Source: Rhizobacter sp964253025 (lineage in GTDB: Bacteria > Pseudomonadota > Gammaproteobacteria > Burkholderiales > Burkholderiaceae_C). From it: a DNA stretch of 64,000 bases. This document shows, in pieces, positions 58,487-64,000 of the stretch. Each line of letters opens with the position of its first letter. Positions within the stretch are counted from its first letter, which is position 1. A model generated the notes under the pieces. That model worked only from the letters and a program-made list of their open reading frames with translations, made no database searches and was not told the origin of the DNA. The position numbers were made by a program, and so were the translations under genes. The stretch is from positions 4,216,001-4,280,000 of the forward strand of contig NZ_CAXUQC020000001.1 in assembly GCF_964253025.1 (NCBI RefSeq), read 5' to 3'.

Positions 58487-59639
58487 GCGCCAGTTCCTCA
58501 TGATGGTGGACCGGGTCGAGCAATGGCCGCGAATGCAGCGCGATGCGCAGGCTCCACTGCGGCTCGAGCGCGCGCCAGAAACGGGTCGACTCGCGCACCC
58601 GCAGGCACACGCCCTGCACGGATTCCGGCGGCCGGGCTTGGGCGCCGAGCAGCACTTGCACCTGCGAAGCGTTCGACGTTCCGGTCACCACGGGTGCGAG
58701 CCGGCGGACGTGGCCCGCGGACTGGGTCTTGACCACATGGCTCGTCCACCAGGCGGGCGCAGGCGCGGCCGGCCAGTGCAGTTCGCCGGCGAAGCGCAGC
58801 GCACGACCGCCCGTGGCTCTGGGCCAGAGCACATCCACATGTGCCGCGGCACGCTCGCCGGCAGGCAGGCCGACGGGGGTGACCAGCAGAACGCAACGCT
58901 GGCGCCGCAGCTCGGCGAGGATCGCGCCGAGCGCCTCGCAGTCACGCTCCGCCGCGCGCAGCACCGCCAGCAGGCGCTGGTAGAGGTCGGGGTCGCCGAT
59001 GCCGGGCGAAGCACGGCGCGGCGCGCCAATCTGGTCGTCTGGCGCCGGGGCCTCGTCCTGGTCGGACGAATCGGACTCGTCCGCGCCGCCATCGTCGTGG
59101 TCGAAGCCGCCACCGTGGCGCGTCGGATCCTCGACGCCCGCGGCGCGCGGGCTCGTACCGCCGCTCGGGATGTGCAGCAGCGATGCGACGGCCACGGTCG
59201 CCTGCAGTTCCGTCTGCAACGGAGCCACCTGGCTGTCGCCCCAACCCGTCACGGCGGCAGCGTTGTCACGCAGCCCCGCTTCACCGACCGTCCCCGGACG
59301 CTCGACAAGCGTCTCCGGGCGAGGCCCGGCCTGCGCCATCAAGGCCAGGGTCTGCGAAGGCGGAGCGGTGGCCGCTTCATGGCCGCCCGGCGTCTGGGCC
59401 TCGGTCCAGGTGGTCGACGCCTCGGGGGCGGCGCCCAAGGCCGCGACGCCGTTCGTGAGCGTGCTGGTCAGTGCGCCGCCTGTGCCGCCGGTCTCCACGA
59501 CGCCCGAGGGCGACGCCACCAGGGCTTCCAGCGCGCTGGCGGGCGCCGGATTCGCACTGCCGCCGGCCGCCGATTCACCGCCGGCGAAGGCGCTGGTGCG
59601 GGAGACCGCGGTGATGGCTGAGATGGAGAGGTCGCTCAT
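58476..59639 (-). CDS. Unrecognised T3SS-operon protein (387 aa)
   Basis: 387 residues. The first 210 are low-complexity, rich in Ala, Gly, Ser, Thr and Pro, with a Ser/Thr-rich start (MSDLSISAITAVSRTSAFAGG) and a very acidic stretch (DHDDGGADESDSSDQDEAPAPDD, about 180-205). The last 170 look folded (LYQRLLAVLRAAERDCEALGAILAEL; RAAAHVDVLWPRATGGRALRFAG). I cannot name the family. A long disordered N-terminus and a compact C-terminus are the layout of SctP-type needle rulers, so a ruler or a secreted early substrate are both possible. It starts 18 bp after the short SctP-like gene and overlaps the kinase gene. Confidence 0.75.
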   Translation of the reverse strand: MSDLSISAITAVSRTSAFAGGESAAGGSANPAPASALEALVASPSGVVETGGTGGALTSTLTNGVAALGAAPEASTTWTEAQTPGGHEAATAPPSQTLALMAQAGPRPETLVERPGTVGEAGLRDNAAAVTGWGDSQVAPLQTELQATVAVASLLHIPSGGTSPRAAGVEDPTRHGGGFDHDDGGADESDSSDQDEAPAPDDQIGAPRRASPGIGDPDLYQRLLAVLRAAERDCEALGAILAELRRQRCVLLVTPVGLPAGERAAAHVDVLWPRATGGRALRFAGELHWPAAPAPAWWTSHVVKTQSAGHVRRLAPVVTGTSNASQVQVLLGAQARPPESVQGVCLRVRESTRFWRALEPQWSLRIALHSRPLLDPVHHHEELAHGP

Positions 59640-59657
59640 CGCGTGCGTTCCAGAACG

Positions 59658-60230
59658 TCACCGCCGTCCGTCGGCCTGCCCGTCCACACGCAGGTGTGCG
59701 GATCCCTTGGCGCCGAGCCGGCGTTGCAGCTGCGGCACGTGCCGGTCGAGCAGCTGCGCATGCTCCGCGCCCGCGACCACCGTGACGCCAACGCCACCGG
59801 TGGCCAGGGGGCGCAGTTCCACCGACGAGACCCCGGCACTGGTGGACGGCGAGAGGACGTCGAAGCGAGCCGCTTCACCCGGCGCGCGCAGTGGGGTGTC
59901 CAGGCGAGCCGCCAGCGCCGCCTGATCGCTGGCGGGCGCCGCGAGGGGCGGCGGCGGCGCAGGCTCGCCGAGCGACGCGGCGAGACGCAACGGAGCGACA
60001 CCGGCTTCGGCGCGCTCCGGCAGGACCGAGGTGCCCGGCTCCGTTCCGGTCGCGGCCTGAGCCGCCTGCGGCCACCCGGCCGCAGCCTCCGGCGTATGTT
60101 CGGCGGGCGCCTGCTCCTGTTCGTCGAGCAGGCGTTCGAAGTCGTCACGCTCGGTCTGGGGCGGTCGCGCGCGAGACACCGGTTCGGCGGCGGGGCGGAC
60201 GGGTGGACGGTCCAGTGCAGCGGGGTTCAT
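59658..60230 (-). CDS. SctP-like protein (short; possible needle-length/substrate-switch protein)
   Basis: 190 residues. The N-terminal two thirds are disordered (Pro, Ala, Glu, Gln). The C-terminal part VSSVELRPLATGGVGVTVVAGAEHAQLLDRHVPQLQRRLGAKG resembles the compact T3S4-type domain of FliK/SctP (HpaP) proteins that act at substrate switching. Its ATG overlaps the sctO stop (ATGA), the place where sctP is found in several loci. It is short for a YscP-type ruler but similar in size to HpaP. The assignment is mainly by position and this weak similarity. Confidence 0.6.
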   Translation of the reverse strand: MNPAALDRPPVRPAAEPVSRARPPQTERDDFERLLDEQEQAPAEHTPEAAAGWPQAAQAATGTEPGTSVLPERAEAGVAPLRLAASLGEPAPPPPLAAPASDQAALAARLDTPLRAPGEAARFDVLSPSTSAGVSSVELRPLATGGVGVTVVAGAEHAQLLDRHVPQLQRRLGAKGSAHLRVDGQADGRR

Positions 60231-60757
60231 CGAGGGCTCCGGGAAAGCAAGGACGGGGGGTGACCCGCCGGGCCGCACAGCGCGGGCAGGTCTTCGAGTT
60301 CGGTGTCGGATGCACGCTCGCGCCCGAGGACCCGGGCGCGGCGGCTGCGTTGCAAGGCGTCGTCGACGGCGTCTCGCCGCGCCTGGGCGCGTGAGAGTTC
60401 GCGCCGCGCCGCGTCGAGCTCGGCCTCGGCCGCCTCGAGCGCTTCCTCGTCGTCGATGAGGCCGTATTCGACCCGCTCCAGGCGTTCCTCGATCTGTTCG
60501 CGGAACGCCGTGAAGCAAGGCGCCAGGCGGGCCAGGTCGACGGCGCCCGCGCCCACGCTGAAGCGGGCATGGCGTTCGACCTCGTCACGAGCGGCGGCGA
60601 TGTCGCGCTGGCGCTGGGCCACCGCAGCGGCGGCCGCCTCCACCTCGTGGCGCTTCAGTCGCACGTGCTGCTCGGCCGCATCCGCTCGCAGCGTGCGGAG
60701 CCGGAGCAGCTGGGCGAGGTCTGCCGGATGGCCGAGGGTCGGGGTGGCGGACTTCAT
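60227..60757 (-). CDS. sctO: SctO, T3SS stalk protein (YscO/FliJ-like)
   Basis: 176 residues, almost wholly charged and helical with long heptad patterns: LAQLLRLRTLRADAAEQHVRLKRHEVEAAAAAVAQRQRDIAAARDEVERHARF and a second helix from about 85 to 145. This antiparallel coiled coil fits SctO, the central stalk that rotates within the SctN ATPase. The sequence itself is weakly conserved; size, coiled coil and the place right after sctN decide the call. It overlaps sctN and the SctP-like gene by 4 bp each. Confidence 0.78.
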   Translation of the reverse strand: MKSATPTLGHPADLAQLLRLRTLRADAAEQHVRLKRHEVEAAAAAVAQRQRDIAAARDEVERHARFSVGAGAVDLARLAPCFTAFREQIEERLERVEYGLIDDEEALEAAEAELDAARRELSRAQARRDAVDDALQRSRRARVLGRERASDTELEDLPALCGPAGHPPSLLSRSPR

Positions 60758-62088
60758 GGGGTCACTCCGCTGAGATCGCTCAGTTGCGCGAGGGTGTCGG
60801 CGAAGGCCGATGCCGTCTCGGCCGGCTGGCGCAGCAGGGCGTTGATGGCCGGCCATTTGGCAATGGCTTCGTCGGCCAGCGCGTCGCTGCCGGCACGGTA
60901 CTCACCGACTTGAAGGAGGAAGCGGATTTCAGCATGCTTGGCCATCAGCGCGCGCAGCCGGGCCGCGGCCGCGCGGTGCTCCGGCGACGTGACCCGGCCG
61001 AAGGTGCGGCTCGTGCTGGCCAGCACGTCGATCGCCGGGTAGTGGTTGGCCTGGCCCAGTTGACGCGAGAGCACCAGGTGCCCGTCGAGGATGGAGCGCA
61101 CTTCCTCGGCGACCGGATCGGCGCTGTCCTCGTCCTCGAGCAGCACCGTGTAGAAGGCGGTGATGCTGCCCCGCCCGTCATTGCCCGCGCGTTCGAAGAG
61201 CCGGGGCAGCTCGGCAAACACAGACGGTGGAAAGCCGCGACGCACCGGCGGCTCGCCGATCGACAGGCCGATCTCGCGCAGCGCCCGCGCATAGCGGGTC
61301 ACGGAATCCATGAGCAGCATCACGCGTGCGCCCTGCGCCCGGAACCCTTCGGCGACGGCGGTGGCCGCTTGCGCCGCACGGGCGCGCTCCATCGCCGGGC
61401 GGTCGGACGTCGAGACGATCAGCACCGAGCGGGCGAGGCCCTCGGGCCCGAGGTTGTCGTCGATGAACTCGCGCACCTCCCGGCCCCGTTCGCCGATCAG
61501 TGCAATGACGTTGACGTCCGCGGAGGCCTGGCGCGCCAGCATGCCGAGCAGGGTCGACTTTCCGCCGCCGGCGGCGGCGAATACGCCCAGCCGCTGCCCG
61601 ACCCCCACGGTCAGCAGACCGTCGATGGCTCGCACGCCGGTCGCGAACGCGTCATGGATCGGCGGCCGGTCGAGTGCGGCCGGCGCGTCCGCGTGCAGCG
61701 GCGCTGCGACCAGTCCGGTCGGCAGGGGGCGGCCGTCCAGCGGCGCACCGAAGGCGTCGAGGACCCGGCCCATCAGGGCCTCGCCCACGCGCACGGTGCC
61801 TCCGTCGTGCAGCACCTCCACCTCGGCGTCGAGGGTGACGCCATGCAGCGGCGCGAGCGGCACGAGCAGCGCGTGGCCGTCGGCGAACCCCACGACCTCC
61901 GCCCCGAGCGCCGTGCCGGTGTGCACGTCGACGATGCGGCATTGCTGGCCGATGCGGGCCGGGATGCCGCTCACGCGCAGCATCGTGCCGAAGGCCTGCA
62001 CGACGCGGCCGCGCTGGCTCACGGTGCGCATGCGCTGCAGGTTGTGCAGGGTGCGCTGCAGGTGCAGATCGAGCGGGCTGTCGTCCAT
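60754..62088 (-). CDS. sctN: SctN, T3SS ATPase
   Basis: 444 residues, an F1-beta-like hexameric ATPase. Walker A is AAGGGKST (172-179), followed by LIGERGREVREF, Walker B VMLLMDSVTRYARA and the conserved block GEPPVRRGFPPSVFAELPRLFERAG. It is found in the cytoplasm under the export gate, where it strips chaperones from substrates. The T3SS rather than flagellar (FliI) form is supported by the neighbours. The start at 62088, 5 bp after sctL, gives a normal N-terminus; a long frame upstream is a shadow. Confidence 0.94.
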   Translation of the reverse strand: MDDSPLDLHLQRTLHNLQRMRTVSQRGRVVQAFGTMLRVSGIPARIGQQCRIVDVHTGTALGAEVVGFADGHALLVPLAPLHGVTLDAEVEVLHDGGTVRVGEALMGRVLDAFGAPLDGRPLPTGLVAAPLHADAPAALDRPPIHDAFATGVRAIDGLLTVGVGQRLGVFAAAGGGKSTLLGMLARQASADVNVIALIGERGREVREFIDDNLGPEGLARSVLIVSTSDRPAMERARAAQAATAVAEGFRAQGARVMLLMDSVTRYARALREIGLSIGEPPVRRGFPPSVFAELPRLFERAGNDGRGSITAFYTVLLEDEDSADPVAEEVRSILDGHLVLSRQLGQANHYPAIDVLASTSRTFGRVTSPEHRAAAARLRALMAKHAEIRFLLQVGEYRAGSDALADEAIAKWPAINALLRQPAETASAFADTLAQLSDLSGVTP

Positions 62089-62093
62089 GGCGC

Positions 62094-62723
62094 TCAGCTG
62101 ACCTCGATGTCCACCGTCTCGGACACCCCGAGCGCCCGTGCGATCGCCGCCAGCTGGGTGTCGAGGCTCACCACGTGCTGACCATTCACGCTGTCGATCA
62201 CGCAGTCGAAGGGCTGCAAGGTCTCGTCGGCGCGGACATCGGCCGACAGGCCCAGGCGCCCCACGCGTTCCCGGGTGGCTTCCACGGCTTCCGGGCTCAC
62301 CCGCACGCGCGTGGGGCGCTGGGGCAGGAGCTCGACCACCGCCTGCTCGATGAGCGCGGGCACCAGCTGCTCGGCCCCCAGCGTGGCCGCGAGCTTGTTC
62401 ACCACGGCGAGCGCGAGCGTCCCCACCGCGGCGCGCGTGGCCTGCGTCTGGGCGTGCTGCTCGCTCACCATGCGGGCCACCGCCTCGGTCATGCGCTCGG
62501 AGGCCTCGCGCTGGCCTTCGCGGCGCCCGGCTTCCAGACCGCTCTGGCGGGCTTGTTCCATCGCCGCCGTGACGCGGGCCCGTTCGTGCTCGAGCAGCGA
62601 GGTGAGCGCCTGGGCGCATTCGATCGAGGTGGCGAAACTGCCGATCTCGTCGGCCGGAATGACCAGCCGGTTCGTTGCCACCTGCAGCGAGCGGCGGCCA
62701 TGCAACACGGTGAAGCGGTTCAT
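62094..62723 (-). CDS. sctL: SctL, T3SS ATPase stator (FliH/YscL family)
   Basis: 209 residues. A charged helical middle (HERARVTAAMEQARQSGLEAGRREGQREASERM, about 46-80) is followed by the V/F-ATPase E-subunit-like C-terminal domain (LPQRPTRVRVSPEAVEATRERV, then FDCVIDSVNGQHVVSLDTQLAAIARAL), as in SctL. It anchors SctN to SctQ. The ATG overlaps the sctK stop by 4 bp. Confidence 0.88.
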   Translation of the reverse strand: MNRFTVLHGRRSLQVATNRLVIPADEIGSFATSIECAQALTSLLEHERARVTAAMEQARQSGLEAGRREGQREASERMTEAVARMVSEQHAQTQATRAAVGTLALAVVNKLAATLGAEQLVPALIEQAVVELLPQRPTRVRVSPEAVEATRERVGRLGLSADVRADETLQPFDCVIDSVNGQHVVSLDTQLAAIARALGVSETVDIEVS

Positions 62724-63301
62724 GCGGCCTCCCGGTCGAGGTCACGCGCGATGTCGAGGGCCAGGCGCACCAGCCGCAGGGCCACCGAGGCGGGCAGCGC
62801 CTGGATGTCGACCGGATCGCCGCGCAGGTCGAGGACCCGGCGCACGGTCGCTTGCAAACCCGGCTCGCCGACGCTCGCCACCAGCAACGCGCCGCCCCAG
62901 GCGTGGAGGATGTCCCGCTCGCTGCGGCCATCGACTTCGGCCTGCGGCCAGACCGGCGCCTGCGTCGGCAGACCCGGCATGCCGAGCACACGCTCGAGTG
63001 CCTGCGCGCCGATGAGGTTGCGCACGCCCGTCAGCGGCCTGGCATCGAGGCAGACCCGCAGCGCGGGCGCCGCAAACAGGGCGCCCGCCAGCAGGGTCAA
63101 ACGCTCCAGCTGGGCCGGCGTGCCGAGTGCCCAGGCGGGCACGGCGCCCAGGGTGTCCCAGCGCACGGCCGGCATCGCGTCCTCCGGTTCGCCCGCCCAG
63201 ACCTCGTTCAGCCAGGTGGCCACGCGCGCGTTCCAGGCACGTGTGCGCCGGGCCTCGTCGGGCACGAGCGGTGGCTGCAGGGCGAGCGTCGTTTCACGCA
63301 C
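62720..63301 (-). CDS. sctK: SctK-like T3SS sorting-platform accessory protein
   Basis: 193 residues from a GTG at 63301, which overlaps the sctJ stop by 8 bp. The middle part LERLTLLAGALFAAPALRVCLDARPLTGVRNLIGAQALERVLGM follows the pattern of SctK (a hydrophobic helix, then an Arg-rich R..LG segment). SctK links the C-ring pods to SctD. The sequence is divergent, and the name depends as much on the J-K-L order as on similarity. An in-frame ATG at 63352 would overlap sctJ by 59 bp. Confidence 0.72.
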   Translation of the reverse strand: MRETTLALQPPLVPDEARRTRAWNARVATWLNEVWAGEPEDAMPAVRWDTLGAVPAWALGTPAQLERLTLLAGALFAAPALRVCLDARPLTGVRNLIGAQALERVLGMPGLPTQAPVWPQAEVDGRSERDILHAWGGALLVASVGEPGLQATVRRVLDLRGDPVDIQALPASVALRLVRLALDIARDLDREAA

Positions 63302-64000
63302 GGCGAGCCTCCGCCGCCTCGGCCGCCCGATCGAACGCGGCCGTCGCGCCACCCGGTTGCGGGACCAGCGCCAACGCGGGCTGCCGCCTCAGGTGCCGCT
63401 GACGCCAGCCCCACAGGCCTGCGCCACCCAGCAGCAGCAGGGCGCCGACGCCCGCCGCCGCGGACAGCACCGTGTTGAGCGGGTCAGCCGCCTTCACGGG
63501 GCTGACCGCCGGGCCGGCTTCGGCCGGGAACAGGGCGACCGTGACGTTGTCGTAGGGCAGGCCCTCCACGCCGTTCACCACCAGCGCCTTCATCTGCCCC
63601 ACCTGCCCGGTGAGGTCGCGACCGGGCCGGTGCTTGATGAACACGGAGGCCGACGCGGGCCGCGCCTTGTCGGCCAGCGGGTCCTTGTCGGGAACGGCCA
63701 GGTGAACGCGGGCGACCACCACGCCGTCGATCGTCTGCAGGGTGTTGGCCAGCTCTTGCGACAAGGCATAGGTGAGCCGTGCGCGTTCCTCCACGGGCGA
63801 CGACACGAAGCCCTCTTTCTTGAACACCTGCCCGACGGTGTCGAAGCTGCCGCGCGGGTAGCCGTTCGCATGGAGCAGCTCGATCGCCCGGCCGAAGGAC
63901 TCGGGCGGCGACGAGATGGCGAAGGTGGCCGCATCCCGCGACTCCTTGCGTGCGTCGATGCCGGAGGCCTGCAGCAAGGCGACCATTTCGTTGGCCTGTC
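63294..64000 (-). CDS. sctJ: SctJ, T3SS inner-membrane ring lipoprotein (N-terminus outside window)
   Basis: 236 residues visible; the start and lipobox lie beyond the right edge. It has the SctJ/YscJ hallmarks: EEGFVSSPVEERARLTYALSQEL-like ring-building motif, RVHLAVPDKDPLADKARPASASVFIKHRPG, then one transmembrane helix (about 24 residues, near 180 of the visible part) and a short basic cytoplasmic tail. SctJ forms the inner-membrane ring with SctD. The family is T3SS-type, as FliF is more than twice as long and has a different ending. Confidence 0.94.
   Translation of the reverse strand, partial: QANEMVALLQASGIDARKESRDAATFAISSPPESFGRAIELLHANGYPRGSFDTVGQVFKKEGFVSSPVEERARLTYALSQELANTLQTIDGVVVARVHLAVPDKDPLADKARPASASVFIKHRPGRDLTGQVGQMKALVVNGVEGLPYDNVTVALFPAEAGPAVSPVKAADPLNTVLSAAAGVGALLLLGGAGLWGWRQRHLRRQPALALVPQPGGATAAFDRAAEAAEARRA

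Noticed and set aside
1..64000. CRISPR arrays, insertion sequences, prophage genes
   Set aside because: No regular repeats, transposase motifs or phage proteins were seen on either strand.

Overview
The window reads as chromosome of a high-GC betaproteobacterium of the order Burkholderiales, most like the Rubrivivax/Roseateles/Ideonella/Leptothrix group. This rests on the protein sequences and on the neighbourhoods (pilT-cNMP protein-pilU, divergent lplT/alr-arfB-radA, feoAB with a small Cys-rich membrane protein, a BigR/persulfide cluster, UbiA, RF3). It is an inference, because no rRNA or species marker is present. No insertion sequence, integrase, prophage or CRISPR array was seen. Genes are tightly packed, many start/stop pairs overlap (ATGA or TGATG), and several convergent pairs overlap at their 3' ends.

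Layout. 1-4.35 kb: end of a BON-domain protein, a 3-hydroxyisobutyrate dehydrogenase-family enzyme, and the type IV pilus retraction motors pilU and pilT with a cyclic-nucleotide-binding protein between them. 4.4-11 kb: yggS, a tautomerase with a divergent LysR regulator, proC, a diguanylate cyclase, ubiA, prfC. 11-17.4 kb: a membrane protein, a PaaK-like adenylate-forming enzyme, pnuC and a NadR-like NAD-salvage enzyme in one overlapping run, then a 959-residue DUF349 protein. 17.5-25.6 kb: an orphan anti-sigma-like protein, aromatic aminotransferase, glutathione peroxidase, a small protein behind a Fur-like box, DMT exporter, lplT, alr, arfB, radA. 25.6-28 kb: feoA-feoB plus accessory gene behind a Fur-like box. 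28-34.5 kb: ilvE, zinc-finger protein, waaF, purU, NTF2-like protein, YheT-like hydrolase, unknown gene, cytochrome c. 34.6-38.7 kb: tRNA-Arg(CCG), persulfide dioxygenase/BigR/YeeE cluster, DUF599 protein, rlpA. 38.7-51 kb: FHA protein and S1C protease, thioesterase, a 518-bp structured non-coding stretch, two UPF0149 paralogues, Hsp70-like protein, YdgA-like protein, dadA, TetR regulator with a palindromic operator, universal stress protein, phosphoesterase. 51-53.4 kb: LysR regulator and three small unrecognised genes.

The most notable region is 53.3-64 kb on the minus strand: a run of a non-flagellar type III secretion system. In transcription order it is sctJ (cut by the window edge), sctK, sctL, sctN, sctO, a short SctP-like gene, a 387-residue unrecognised gene, a soluble histidine kinase, a FixJ-type response regulator, sctQ, sctR, sctS, sctT and a GNAT acetyltransferase. 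The backbone order matches the J-K-L-N-O-P-Q-R-S-T order I recall for Bordetella bsc-type loci, but a two-component system and a large unknown gene are inserted between P and Q, and an acetyltransferase occupies the place after sctT where sctU usually lies. sctU, sctV, sctC, sctD, sctF and sctI are not in this window and may lie beyond the right edge.

Functions are assigned from recognisable motifs and family memory only; no database search was possible.
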